Positions 49,949 to 59,874 of a stretch of 64,000 nt of DNA are shown piece by piece. Every line of letters starts with the position of its first letter. Position 1 is the first letter of the stretch. The notes beneath the pieces are model-generated. The model saw only the letters and a list, made by a program, of their open reading frames with translations. It made no database searches and was not told the DNA's origin. Origin of the DNA: Linderina pennispora (taxonomy: Eukaryota; Kickxellomycota; Kickxellomycetes; Kickxellales; Kickxellaceae); the NCBI RefSeq assembly GCF_002104995.1, contig NW_024468259.1, forward strand, positions 708,782 to 772,781, given 5' to 3'. The position numbers and the translations under genes are program-made.

Positions 49949-50850
49949 TTACTTATTCACCGTCACATTCGTACGTCGCTGACAGACTTGCATATCCTGG
50001 AACTTTATTGATACCATACTCATCCAGCATACTAATACCCGGGGAGATGTTGGGATGACCCTCGAGTATTGAGTCAGGTTCAGCAATGGGATCAACTGTA
50101 AGTCCACGATCAGACTGGCCTTCATGAACCCATCTGTAAACATCCCGATGCCGATCTGGGTATAATCTGAGGGCGTGATTGTTTCATGAGACAATGACCA
50201 TGTTATTGGTCTATGGTGCTCAGTTTTGGTCGATGTATTCGGTCTTGAGCGTGCAGAATAATGCTCAGCCTCAATGTTAGGCACTTCTTGGCTATTCAGT
50301 GCACTATCCACTGATTCAGACATTTCGGCTGTCACTGGTACTGTTGTGTCTCGGGTACGATACACTTGGGTAGACAGCCTCCTGCAACTGTCTAGAACAC
50401 GTTTACTTTTCAAGCACCTTTCCACGACGTATATTGAATGTATGAAATATGCTGTATGAAAGAAGGAAGGAGGAATCGCCAGGTGAAAGGGCAGGTGCCC
50501 ATCTAAGTAGTGGCGCCGGTCGCCCAGAATAGTATGGCCAGCCATTGTGGCCTAAAGGTCTTGATCCATGGGTTCCTAAGATCATAAGGATTTGGAACCA
50601 CAAGTACTATTGCTTCTGCCTGTGTGTCATCCAAATTCATCATCTCGTTTGCAGCTAGCACATGATATGTTGGCGTCCAGTGAGTCAGGCCTTGACTGCT
50701 TGGTCTCAACCCTGATCCACTGTCTGTTGGCGAACTAGGTGGCCCTCTTCTTGATCTGGATGATCCAAAGGAGCTACCGGGTGCTCCTGGTGCTCCTGGT
50801 GCTCCTGGTGCTCCTGGTGATCCGGGTCTGCTTGACGTATTGGTCTGTCA
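49949..50850 (-). pseudogene. Retroelement 3' tail after integrase
   Basis: Two open pieces on the minus strand: 50503-50840, with a Gly-Ala-Pro repeat followed by a polar segment (GLTHWTPTYHVLAANEMM), and 49949-50545, ending NVTVNK. They follow the integrase end without a gap and share its codon character, so I assign them to the retroelement. No domain recognised. Confidence 0.45.
50780..50815. repeat. Four GGTGCTCCT units
   Basis: Four perfect 9-bp tandem units. On the minus strand they encode Gly-Ala-Pro repeats within the retroelement tail. Confidence 0.9.
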
Positions 50851-52040
50851 CTATTCACCATCGTTGTCTTCCCAGTATCGCATCAAGTCAGTGCCGGCAA
50901 AGTTCTTTGCAAGCACATTTTCATGCCTGTCACAGAGCTTATAGACTATGCCTATTCTCTGGACTACTTTGTATGGACTGCGTTGGCGTTCTGGTGCTTG
51001 AGCAATGTTGTGTGCAATTGGGTGAGCACAGGTGGTCACCAGCTCACCGAGTAAGAAGTAGTGCAGCGCTACAATGGCATTCGCATGCAGTCTTGCTTAT
51101 TACCATATGTGCTGTTGCTGCTGACATGCTCGCTGGTAAAGGTTATCAGCCAGCTCGTTAATCGTGTGCTGATTTCATTCGCTGAAGAACAGCTCAACTG
51201 GAGTATATCCAATTGTACTGTTGGGGGTGACAGCATTTGCAGCTACGATTCGGGCTGCATGATGCATCCATGAATTCTTGTGTGGATGCTGCAGCAAGAG
51301 CAGCCTCAGGGCACTTTTGAAGCATTTTACTGCAGTTTCGGCAATATTGGCTTGTAGATGGTATGTCGATGATGGGTTCCATGCAATGTCGTTACTCTGC
51401 AAAAAGTTGCAGAATTCAACACAGTCGAACTGGGGCCCATGATCTGAGGTCAAAATCCGGGGTCGGCCATATGCCTGGAACCAATTCATAGTGAGCACGT
51501 CGATGACATCACCTGCAGTAGTATTTGTCATCAGATAGACTTCAAAATACATACTTGCAGCATCGACAATGACCAATGCTTCACATTCAGGGTCGTTAGT
51601 TGGACCAACTATAAGCAGATCGATGTAGACTTGTTCCCGTGGAGTTGGCATCTGTGAAGGCACCATTACCATACTAGGCCATTGCTGAATCGCTGTCATC
51701 TGGCATTTGGTACAGCATTTGGTTACATCATTGACCAGTTTGGATAACTGGTGGTACCATATCCATCAGCGTACAAACCCATAGAGCCGCTTATACCATG
51801 GATGTGCCAATGCCATGTGTGCCACGGCTATGTACTCATGAGCTGCAGATTTTGTAAGTACTGGCGCTCATAGATCAGTACCACGTAGACTTCTGAGCTC
51901 AAAAAAATGGACAAGTACTCCATTTTGGAGTCCGTAATCAGCTGCTTCGTCCAAATACAGCTGGTCTGCATCCGTGCCTACTTGTGTTCGCTCTTCACAC
52001 ATACGCTGGATCATAAGGGGGAAATTGTCAGTGTGCTAGC
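50851..52040 (-). pseudogene. Ty3/gypsy integrase
   Basis: The N-terminal HHCC zinc region (HEYIAVAHMALAHPW then CCTKCQ) is at 51700-51840. The catalytic core 51175-51699 is one open frame: Asp in VYIDLLIVGP, Asp in ILTSDHGPQF, Glu in QANIAETAVK, the D-D-E set. The C-terminal domain at 50851-51039 reads RQRSPYKVVQRIGIVYKL and ends RYWEDNDGE. At least two stops separate the pieces. This is the integrase half of the split pol gene. Confidence 0.82.
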
Positions 52041-52047
52041 ATTCAAG

Positions 52048-52719
52048 TTATTCTGATGGATATGGCAGATCAGAAAGCACCATATATATGTGCTCCATTC
52101 TGGTACCAAGCTCTTCTTCATCCAGCTGCACACCTATAGCATGCCGCTTGTCATTGTCATCATCATTGTCATCATCGTCCTGCTGTATGCTTTGTGTGTT
52201 GGCTTGTGGCATGTTCCTGCTGTCATTGTCAGACATCTCATTATCATAGTCATCAGCTGAGAATTCGACGTCCTCAACCTCCCCATCTGAACTTGACCCT
52301 TCGTCATCGGTGTCTGTTCGAATGGCGCCAAAGACATAGTGGACTGGCTCGGTAATTTTCTGGTTATTTTCGCCAACTGAAAGTGCAATATTGTGTGACA
52401 GCCAATCTGCTATTTGTTGCTTGATACCCGACCGATGCTCCATCATTCAGTTTGTGATGCCCATGCTGGACAGCTCCATCCTGAAGTTTGAGAGATTGTC
52501 TGCATCGCTCTCTGTCTTGTGTCGGAATATGGCATATGCGGTAGTAGCATCTGTCTGAATCCGCAGGTTGGCACATCCATTGAGATACAGGTAAAAATAC
52601 TTTGCTGCATCTACAATGGCCACATATTCTCGCTGTTGGACACTAGTTGATGGACTATATAGTTAGTCCTAAATCAGCAAGTCACTGTGAGGAAAATCCT
52701 GACTAGACAACCTACCAAC
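52048..52719 (-). pseudogene. Ty3/gypsy RNase H end and acidic linker
   Basis: REYVAIVDAAKYFYLYLNG and QTDATTAYAIFRHK (52480-52650) match the RNase H region; IADWLSHNIAL at 52385-52420 is its usual end. A very acidic stretch follows (DDDDNDDDNDK, 52130-52190), which would join RNase H to integrase. A TGA at ~52450 breaks the frame. The upstream half lies on the far side of the 4.14-kb insertion. Confidence 0.75.
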
Positions 52720-52722
52720 TAT
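52720..52722. repeat. 3-bp target duplication TAT (left)
   Basis: Matches TAT at 56861-56863, directly outside the other end of element 1. Inner repeat junctions show no such duplication. Confidence 0.8.
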
Positions 52723-53183
52723 GGGGGTCATTCCTGGACTTGTAAATTTTAGATATTTGCAATTTACTTAGTTAGATATTTGATTAATCGTTTTCAGAAC
52801 AGTTTTTTGCTACTAATTATTTTTATCATGGTTAATATTAATTATTGTGTCCAGAATGTTTCTGTGCTTATAATTGATTTTAAAAATATAAATATTTTTT
52901 TTGCCATTTCACCCAAACCGCCATCGGCATCTTGGAAAAGTTTCAGTGAACATAATTTCCTTGTGGTTGCTTAGCCACATCTATTGAGATATTGACTTTT
53001 GTTGCCCAATGATAATTAACCCCAAATATGCAAAGTTTTTCTTTCTGGTTGAAATTATGTTCACTGAAACTTTTCCAAGATGCCGATGGCGGTTTGGGTG
53101 AAATTTTTATTTCACTGAAATTGCCAATAGTTTCAATATGCACAAATAATTGTTGTGCAGATAACTATCTCTGAATGACCTCC
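52723..53183. repeat. Element 1 left terminal repeat (461 bp) with 54-bp palindrome arms
   Basis: Perfect inverted arms at 52906-52959 and 53051-53104 enclose a 91-nt loop (52960-53050) that reads CCTTGTGGTTGC... on the plus strand. It identifies as one unit with four other copies in the window. TCACTGAAA occurs in the right arm and again just outside it. It holds the presumed 3' end of the transposase transcript. Confidence 0.9.
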
Positions 53184-53244
53184 TTATTGAAGCATTTTCT
53201 ATCAATGCAAAATTCTTACTGAAAATTCTTATTTTAAAAGATGT

Positions 53245-54516
53245 TTATGACATGTCAACATAGAAGTTCATTGACTCATCAATTTTAGCTTGAATCAGTC
53301 TATCTTGTAGTTCTCTCATTGAAGCCTCTAACTCTACTTTTTGTGGTAAACTACTTCCAACTTCAGCATGTGTTGATCTCTCCTGATTGTTGCTTGGGTA
53401 GTCAAAGTTAGATAGAACCCAAAGTGTGTGGTGATGTTCAACAGGAACTTTACTAGCTGCTAGGATCTTCTTCATATTGTAGAGTAAGCAACAGAGTTTA
53501 AACTGCACATTGTACACAGTTGTGTTTCTAATTCTCACAACTTCTCTATTTGATAGTCTCTTAAATGTGTTACCTAGTTCTCCAAATGTGCTCTCAACCA
53601 TTGATCTAAATGACCCAAGTTTGCTATTATATTCTAACTCTGCCTCACTTAAGTTGGTTCCTCTTGGCTTTCTAACTGGTAAGCAAAAGTTATGCATTCC
53701 AAAATTTTCATTCTCTTCTGCTTCTGTTAACTCCTCCAGAATACTTTGAGGATAGCCACCATCTAACACAACACAATCTACTGGAGAGATATATTTCAAT
53801 AGTGACATGTTCTTAATCATCTTAGAGTCTGGGTGGTTTCTACATTCCTCAGTTGGTGAAACAAGGACAACCATTCCATTCAAATCAATGCAAACTTGTG
53901 TTCTATATCCTGACTTCTTCAACTTGAAGGAATAAAGATTTGGTTTGTAAGCACCATTATGTAGTGCTCGTGAGTCATGTCCATCTAACATAAGAGTAAT
54001 ATGCTTAAACCCTTTAGGATTCTGAATCTTTGCTGAGATCACTCGTAGTTCTGGAGTGGAGAACATTGTGTGCAAGTAGTGTGAAAGCTTCTTGTTCAAC
54101 TCACTTAACTCTGAGATATAGAACATATTATGAATCACTTGGTAGCTACTCTTAGGAATAAACCTTTCCATCTCATTGATTGATAGCCCAGCAACTAACT
54201 GGTACAAAATCAAGAGTCCTTTCTCAACATTTCTGTATGGACATGGATACTGCTTTCCACCAAACAACACATTTAAGAAGAAGAACACAGGGATCATTCC
54301 AAGTTGCTTAACAAGTGTATCTTTGATAAGCTTTATTTCTTTTACTTCATGAGCTTCACTCCTATAATACTTCTGCTGTTTATGCACTAACCAGTCGTCA
54401 TCAAGAAATCTCCACTTTGTTGTGTAGAGCACATTCCACTCCTTCTCTCTTAATTCTTGTAATTGATTATCCATCAGTGTGAGGTAGTCATAAATAAAAA
54501 TTTCAACTTTTATCAA
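53245..54516 (-). CDS. DDE transposase of element 1 (PIF/Harbinger/DDE_Tnp_4-like)
   Basis: 423 aa, intact. It carries a plausible D-D-E set at residues 178 (LMLDGHDSRA), 252 (CVVLDGGYP) and 308 (RSMVESTFGELGNTFKRL), the arrangement of the DDE_Tnp_4/IS5-Harbinger group; the last motif is typical of that group. The N-terminal 160 residues look like a helical DNA-binding part, and a Lys/Glu-rich helix ends the protein. A 3-bp target duplication also fits PIF/Harbinger, though those usually duplicate TWA. Its start is 9 bp from the divergent 79-aa gene. The copy in element 2 differs by only a handful of residues and is also open, which argues for function. Confidence 0.8.
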   Translation of the reverse strand: MIKVEIFIYDYLTLMDNQLQELREKEWNVLYTTKWRFLDDDWLVHKQQKYYRSEAHEVKEIKLIKDTLVKQLGMIPVFFFLNVLFGGKQYPCPYRNVEKGLLILYQLVAGLSINEMERFIPKSSYQVIHNMFYISELSELNKKLSHYLHTMFSTPELRVISAKIQNPKGFKHITLMLDGHDSRALHNGAYKPNLYSFKLKKSGYRTQVCIDLNGMVVLVSPTEECRNHPDSKMIKNMSLLKYISPVDCVVLDGGYPQSILEELTEAEENENFGMHNFCLPVRKPRGTNLSEAELEYNSKLGSFRSMVESTFGELGNTFKRLSNREVVRIRNTTVYNVQFKLCCLLYNMKKILAASKVPVEHHHTLWVLSNFDYPSNNQERSTHAEVGSSLPQKVELEASMRELQDRLIQAKIDESMNFYVDMS

Positions 54517-54525
54517 TTTTAGAAA

Positions 54526-54765
54526 ATGGGATCATTCCAGAACTTCTTCAAGCAACATTTAGCTGAGATGTGTGAGGAAGAAAGAAATATGCTTACTCTG
54601 CTACTTATTCATGATTTTAATATGAGTGATGACCTAGCAATACAAGTGCGTAATTGGATCCAACATATTGCTACTGATTGTGAGGTAAGGGTTGAACATG
54701 TGTATGATGTTTGTCATACTTTCCATAGAGATATGGAGAGAATGGTTGCTTATTCTTTGTTTTAA
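54526..54765 (+). CDS. 79-aa element protein (copy 1)
   Basis: Small protein MGSFQNFFKQHLAEM... with alternating acidic and hydrophobic helices and several His/Cys (VYDVCHTFHRD). No family recognised. It is divergent from the transposase (9 bp apart) and convergent with the 544-aa gene (8 bp apart). Element 2 has the same frame with five base changes in 240 (two silent, three replacing: N to D, S to T, L to M) and no indel. The start region GGGATCATTCCAGAAC resembles the element's outer end. Possible roles are DNA-binding cofactor or regulator; that is a guess from position. Confidence 0.65.
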   Translation: MGSFQNFFKQHLAEMCEEERNMLTLLLIHDFNMSDDLAIQVRNWIQHIATDCEVRVEHVYDVCHTFHRDMERMVAYSLF

Positions 54766-54773
54766 AATGGCTG

Positions 54774-56408
54774 CTATTCAACTGTGATTGTTCTATATCC
54801 TATACTTATAACTCTTAAGTAGCTTTGTTGCTTTGTTTCTCCTAACTGTTGAGAAATTGCTTTTCCAATTGAACTATCTGCTGGTGTCCTGATAAGAGTT
54901 GGCTGTTTATCTCTCCCTTTAATAATAATATCTAGATAGAAGTATGAATATCCTCTGAAAGTATGGAGTGCATAATGTGTAACTGTAAATTCATTACCTA
55001 ACTGAAGAACATTATAAGCAACTCTATATAATGATGGTTTCAGATCTGTATTCTCTTTGATATATATATGTCTAATTTCATCTAGTGTGATGCCTTCAAT
55101 TGCAGTTATTAGTGGATTGATATTTTGCTCATCTGCAGAATATTCAACCTCTGACATTTCTGATAGACATATCTTACTCTTTGCTTGCTTACTATCTATC
55201 CAACCAATATGCATTCCTTTGTAGTTAACTAATCCCATCTCTTCAAAAGTATGATACTGCTTAGTTATAGGATAAGTAGACCAGAAGGAGTTTCTCTGAC
55301 TTGGAACAATAGTTATATTCTCATCAACTCTTCTAAGAACTTTTTCTATTTCAAGACCACTCTCAAGTGAATCATATATTTGATAAAGTGTAGGTCTATT
55401 GTTGAATGAGAGATTAGCAACAACTACCATTGGATCTTCATTCTTAGTTAGCTTCTTAATAATTCCTTGCTTCTTTGATGTGATAGAGTTAAACCAATGA
55501 CAATATGCTAGAGTATGCTGTTGTCTCACATAAATACAAACTGTATAACAACTACTAACCTTATCAACAAGTGCCATCCACTGCTTTTCATAAGAAGTTG
55601 CAAATGTTCTGCATCCATTCATAAAGTCAAGTGTAGTAAGAAGCAAGTTACTATTCCATTCAACTGTTTGCATCTGAGAAGAATGTACAGTTAGTTCTAT
55701 CCTAGTCAAACCAGAGTTTCTACAAGCATACAATGTTTCTCCAAAGTTGTGCAAAGTTGGCATTACAAATTCTGAAAGTTTAGAACTAAGAGGATTACGA
55801 ACTTCACCACTCTCAAGAAGTTGAATAAACTTATTGTAAATTTTGTTCTTAACTTTAATATCTCCTTTCTTTGTGAACCAACTAATACAGTTAGAACCAG
55901 ACTTATGTAAATCATCAACTACATCTTTCTTTTCAATTCCTCTTTCTAAAAGGTATTTATAAATAATATTCCTAGAAGACACATTCTTACAATCCATTGT
56001 GATATCATAATTCTGTAAGTATATTTTGTGTTTAGCCATTGTAGCAAACTTCACTGTTAACAAAGAACTAACTATTGCAATGTTTGGTGTGGATACTTTG
56101 TAAATAGCAACTAGTCCATATTGTTCACTAATCTTGCTTCTAATATACTTATAGCCAAAACCTTCTCCAAATACTTTATGCAATCTAACACTAGCAGACT
56201 TCTGCTTTATCTTCATATCAGATTCAATGCATTTCTCAATAACAACCTCAACAATGAATGAGTCAACAAACATTTCAGAAGAATGCTCAAATCCAAGTTG
56301 CTCTATACCTCTAGCAGTATACCTAGCATCAGCAACATCAGGCATATTTCTTCTTTCTGACAACACTCTTGTTAGCAACACTCTTAGTTCACTTTGGAAG
56401 GGGGTCAT
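54774..56408 (-). CDS. 544-aa unknown element protein (copy 1)
   Basis: Large intact frame. Its ATG (56406-56408) is made by the first bases of the right terminal repeat (ATGACCCCC on the minus strand), so its promoter must lie in that repeat. No family recognised with confidence. The pattern DITMDC (135-140), KIYNK (189-193), LTRIELTVHSS (234-244) is reminiscent of replication-initiator proteins (a Tyr-Asn-Lys and R-x-E spacing), but this is weak. The rest is mixed alpha/beta with many Tyr and Ser. Element 2 encodes a near-identical protein, so it is under constraint or very recent. Confidence 0.7.
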   Translation of the reverse strand: MTPFQSELRVLLTRVLSERRNMPDVADARYTARGIEQLGFEHSSEMFVDSFIVEVVIEKCIESDMKIKQKSASVRLHKVFGEGFGYKYIRSKISEQYGLVAIYKVSTPNIAIVSSLLTVKFATMAKHKIYLQNYDITMDCKNVSSRNIIYKYLLERGIEKKDVVDDLHKSGSNCISWFTKKGDIKVKNKIYNKFIQLLESGEVRNPLSSKLSEFVMPTLHNFGETLYACRNSGLTRIELTVHSSQMQTVEWNSNLLLTTLDFMNGCRTFATSYEKQWMALVDKVSSCYTVCIYVRQQHTLAYCHWFNSITSKKQGIIKKLTKNEDPMVVVANLSFNNRPTLYQIYDSLESGLEIEKVLRRVDENITIVPSQRNSFWSTYPITKQYHTFEEMGLVNYKGMHIGWIDSKQAKSKICLSEMSEVEYSADEQNINPLITAIEGITLDEIRHIYIKENTDLKPSLYRVAYNVLQLGNEFTVTHYALHTFRGYSYFYLDIIIKGRDKQPTLIRTPADSSIGKAISQQLGETKQQSYLRVISIGYRTITVE

Positions 56409-56860
56409 TCCTGGACTTGTAAATTTTAGATATTTGCAATTTACTTAGTTAGATATTTGATTAATCATTTTCAGAACAGTTTTTTGCTACTAATTATTTT
56501 TATCATGGTTAATATTAATTATTGTGTCCAGAATGTTTCTGTGCTTATAATTGATTTTAAAAATATAAATATTTTTTTTGCCATTTCACCCAAACCGCCA
56601 TCGGCATCTTGGAAAAGTTTCAGTGAACATAATTTCCTTGTGGTTGCTTAGCCACATCTATTGAGATATTGACTTTTGTTGCCCAATGATAATTAACCCC
56701 AAATATGCAAAGTTTTTCTTTCTGGTTGAAATTATGTTCACTGAAACTTTTCCAAGATGCCGATGGCGGTTTGGGTGAAATTTTTATTTCACTGAAATTG
56801 CCAATAGTTTCAATATGCACAAATAATTGTTGTGCAGATAACTATCTCTGAATGACCTCC
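56400..56860. repeat. Element 1 right terminal repeat (461 bp)
   Basis: Direct copy of the left repeat with one difference (TCGT to TCAT near offset 68, a CpG transition). Arms 56583-56636 and 56728-56781, loop 56637-56727 in the same orientation as the left copy. It provides the start codon and presumably the promoter of the 544-aa gene. Confidence 0.9.
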
Positions 56861-56863
56861 TAT
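56861..56863. repeat. 3-bp target duplication TAT (right)
   Basis: Partner of 52720-52722. Confidence 0.8.
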
Positions 56864-57819
56864 GTAATATTGAGTTTCTCTCTGAAAGAACTTTTCTTTT
56901 TCCTTTTCCTTCATCAGTTTAACCACTTAGTATTTTCTCATTTCTTATTTACAAAACTTTGCATGTAATGCCTCAGTTTACTTCACTCACTATCCAAGGG
57001 GATGCTGACCTTTCAGCCCATCAAACTTCTTAGAGAAGAATGCTATAGGTGCCAAATCATCTTCATCAGGGGATATTTGTGTCAGCAATACTGCTCCCAT
57101 ACCAAGCTCTGATGCATCAGTCCGCAGTACTAGCAGAGCTCCAGGCTCAGGAATGTATAGTGTCTTGACATCAAGCAACACAGACTTGAGTTTATGCCAG
57201 GCTGGCTCCAAGTCATGTAACACCTTCTTCATGACCCATTTTGTGCTAGTATAAGCATGAAAAGGTGTAATCAGATGCTGAGTATGCAGTAGATGTTGAC
57301 CAACTGCTGTAACACTGCCACAAAGCTTGCAAATACCATGCTTTGTGGTTGGCATTGGTAAGTTGAACAGTGTTTCTATATAGTGGTCTGGAATCTTCCA
57401 GCTATGGTCTGCACTCTATATATATCCGAGTATCTTGACTTAGTCTGTAGCCACTAATACTGACTTGTCCATATTAATAAGCAGATTAACCTGTTCAAGT
57501 GCTCTGAACAGTGCATCTAAATTGGCTAGATGTGCATTGTAGTCTCCTGACACTAACTTCAAGTAGATGTTGTCAATGTATAAAAGCAACTTGCCTTTCA
57601 AGAATGGTGCATGTGATATGACAAACTCAATGAATGCTTGCGCTAATGCTGGTAACTCAGAGTTGCCTTAGACTAAACATGCTATCTCCACATATCCATG
57701 TTGCACCATATCATATGCCTATATATATTAAATCTCTGGTGATAGTCGGACTATAGTAAAAAAGGATGCCAAATCAATCAAACTAGTGATTTGGGTATCA
57801 TGCATAAAGGCTAGCACAT
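56864..57819 (-). pseudogene. Ty3/gypsy reverse transcriptase palm and RNase H start
   Basis: Right to left: SLIDLASFFTIVRLSPEI (RT block after the first insertion), the active-site block LLLYIDNIYLKL (57560-57590) where Asn replaces the second Asp of YIDD (codon 57569-57571), LLINMDKSVLV, then the RNase H start in 56990-57355 (LRTDASELGMGAVLLTQ and PIAFFSKKF). Stops and shifts separate them. Continues at 52720 and 61966 across the insertions. Confidence 0.8.
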
Positions 57820-57822
57820 CGT
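57820..57822. repeat. 3-bp target duplication CGT (left)
   Basis: Matches CGT at 61963-61965 outside the far end of element 2. Confidence 0.8.
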
Positions 57823-58284
57823 GGGGGTCATTCCTGGACTTGTAAATTTTAGTAAATTACAATTTTGTTAGATAGTTATTTGAATAATCGTTTTCAGAAC
57901 TATTTTTTGCTACTAGATATTTTTGTAACAGATATTTATAATTGTTGTGTCCAGAATGTTTTTGTGTGTATAATTGATTTTAAAAATACAAATATTTTTT
58001 TTGCCATTTCACCCAAACCGCCATCGGCATCTTGGAAAAGTTTCAGTGAACATAATTTCAACCAGAAAGAAAAACCTTTGCATATTTGGGGTTAATTATC
58101 ATTGGGCAACAAAAGTCAATATCTCAATAGATGTGGCTAAGCAACCACAAGGAAATTATGTTCACTGAAACTTTTCCAAGATGCCGATGGCGGTTTGGGT
58201 GAAATTTTTATTTCACTGAAATTGCCAATAGTTTAAACATGTATAAATAGTTGTTATGCAGATAACTAGCTCTGAATGACCTCC
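57823..58284. repeat. Element 2 left terminal repeat (462 bp), loop inverted
   Basis: Arms 58006-58059 and 58152-58205 are the same 54-bp sequence as in element 1, in the same relative orientation to the outer ends. The 92-nt loop (58060-58151) reads AACCAGAAAG..., the reverse complement of the element 1 loop plus one base. Flanks diverge (for example AGTAAATTACAATTTTG instead of AGATATTTGCAATTTAC). Confidence 0.9.
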
Positions 58285-58345
58285 TTATTGAAGCATTTTC
58301 TATCAATGCAAATTTCTTACTGAGAATTCCTATTTTAAAAGTTAC

Positions 58346-59617
58346 TTATGACATGTCTACATAGAAGTTCATTGACTCATCAATTTTAGCTTGAATCAGT
58401 CTATCTTGTAGTTCTCTCATTGAAGCTTCTAACTCTACTTTTTGTGGTAAAGTACTTCCAACTTCAGCATGTGTTGATCTCTCCTGGTTGTTGCTAGGGT
58501 AGTCAAAGTTAGATAGAACCCAAAGTGTGTGGTGATGTTCAACAGGAACTTTACTAGCTGCTAGGATCTTCTTCATATTGTAGAGTAAGCAACAGAGTTT
58601 AAACTGCACATTGTATACAGTTGTGTTTCTAATTCTCACAACTTCTCTATTTGATAGTCTCTTAAATGTGTTACCTAGTTCTCCAAATGTGCTCTCAACC
58701 ATTGATCTAAATGACCCAAGTTTGCTATTATATTCTAACTCTGCTTCACTTAAGTTGGTTCCTCTTGGCTTTCTAACTGGTAAGCAAAAGTTATGCATTC
58801 CAAAATTCTCATTCTCTTCTGCTTCTGTTAACTCTTCCAGAATACTTTGAGGATAACCACCATCTAAAACAACACAATCTACTGGAGAGATGTATTTCAA
58901 TAGTGACATATTCTTAATCATCTTAGAGTCTGGGTGGTCTTTACATTCCTCAGTTGGTGAAACAAGGACAACCATTCCATTCAAATCAATGCAAACTTGT
59001 GTTCTATATCCTGACTTCTTCAACTTGAAGGAATAAAGATTTGGTTTGTATGCACCATTATGTAGAGCTCGTGAGTCATGTCCATCTAACATAAGAGTTA
59101 TATGCTTAAAGTTTGTTGGATTCTGAATCTTTGCTGAGATCACTCTTAGTTCTGGAGTGGAGAACATTGTGTGCAAGTAGTGTGAAAGCTTCTTGTTCAA
59201 CTCACTTAACTCTGAGATATAGAACATATTATGAATTACTTGGTAGCTGCTCTTAGGAATAAACCTCTCCATCTCATTGATTGATAGCCCAGCAACTAAC
59301 TGGTACAAAATCAAGAGTCCTTTCTCAACATTTCTGTAAGGACATGGATACTGCTTTCCACCAAATAGAACATTTAAGAAGAAGAACACAGGGATCATTC
59401 CAAGTTGCTTTACAAGTGTATCTTTGATGAGCTTTATTTCTTTCACTTCATGAGCTTCACTCCTATAGTACTTCTGTTGTTTATGTACTAACCAGTCTTC
59501 ATCAAGAAATCTCCACTTTGTTGTGTAGAGCACATTCCACTCCTTCTCTCTTAATTCTTGTAATTGATTGTCCATCTGTGTGAGGTAGTCATAAATAAAA
59601 ATTTCAACTTTTATCAA
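58346..59617 (-). CDS. DDE transposase of element 2
   Basis: 423 aa, intact, same D178, D252 and E308. Compared with copy 1 it has about eight residue changes (for example NPKGF to NPTNF, EECRNH to EECKDH, SSLPQ to STLPQ), plus a number of silent third-position changes. No indels. It starts 9 bp from the divergent 79-aa gene, as in element 1. Confidence 0.8.
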   Translation of the reverse strand: MIKVEIFIYDYLTQMDNQLQELREKEWNVLYTTKWRFLDEDWLVHKQQKYYRSEAHEVKEIKLIKDTLVKQLGMIPVFFFLNVLFGGKQYPCPYRNVEKGLLILYQLVAGLSINEMERFIPKSSYQVIHNMFYISELSELNKKLSHYLHTMFSTPELRVISAKIQNPTNFKHITLMLDGHDSRALHNGAYKPNLYSFKLKKSGYRTQVCIDLNGMVVLVSPTEECKDHPDSKMIKNMSLLKYISPVDCVVLDGGYPQSILEELTEAEENENFGMHNFCLPVRKPRGTNLSEAELEYNSKLGSFRSMVESTFGELGNTFKRLSNREVVRIRNTTVYNVQFKLCCLLYNMKKILAASKVPVEHHHTLWVLSNFDYPSNNQERSTHAEVGSTLPQKVELEASMRELQDRLIQAKIDESMNFYVDMS

Positions 59618-59626
59618 TTTTAGAAA

Positions 59627-59866
59627 ATGGGATCATTCCAGAACTTCTTCAAGCAACATTTAGCTGAGATGTGTGAGGAAGAAAGAAATATGCTTACTCT
59701 GCTACTTATTCATGACTTTGATATGAGTGATGACTTAGCAATACAAGTGCGTAATTGGATCCAACATATTGCTACTGATTGTGAGGTAAGGGTTGAACAT
59801 GTGTATGATGTTTGTCATACTTTCCATAGAGATATGGAGAGAATGGTTGCTTATACTATGTTTTAA
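59627..59866 (+). CDS. 79-aa element protein (copy 2)
   Basis: Same frame as copy 1 with HDFDMSD instead of HDFNMSD and AYTMF at the end. Packed between the transposase and the 544-aa gene with gaps of 9 and 8 bp. Confidence 0.65.
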   Translation: MGSFQNFFKQHLAEMCEEERNMLTLLLIHDFDMSDDLAIQVRNWIQHIATDCEVRVEHVYDVCHTFHRDMERMVAYTMF

Positions 59867-59874
59867 AATGGCTG

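Larger units (their letters stand above)
52723..56860. mobile_element. Element 1: DDE transposon with LTR-like direct terminal repeats
   Basis: 4138 bp. It begins GGGGGTCATTCC and ends GAATGACCTCC, an 11-bp imperfect inverted end pair. It is bounded by 461-bp direct repeats (52723-53183 and 56400-56860) that differ at one base. Between them are three intact genes: DDE transposase (minus), a 79-aa protein (plus) and a 544-aa protein (minus). A 3-bp TAT duplication flanks the whole unit. The insertion splits a Ty3/gypsy pol gene. Confidence 0.88.

Noticed and set aside
52780-53143. 64-76-aa frames inside the terminal repeats (also at 56457-56820, 57865-58168, 61543-61846, 62658-62852)
   Set aside because: They arise from the palindrome and AT-rich flanks; the two strands mirror each other and the loop inversion changes the product. 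Not coding.
52723-53183. Terminal repeats as LTRs of the gypsy element
   Set aside because: They bound the DDE gene block with their own 3-bp duplications, begin GGGGG and not TG, and interrupt the pol gene instead of flanking it.
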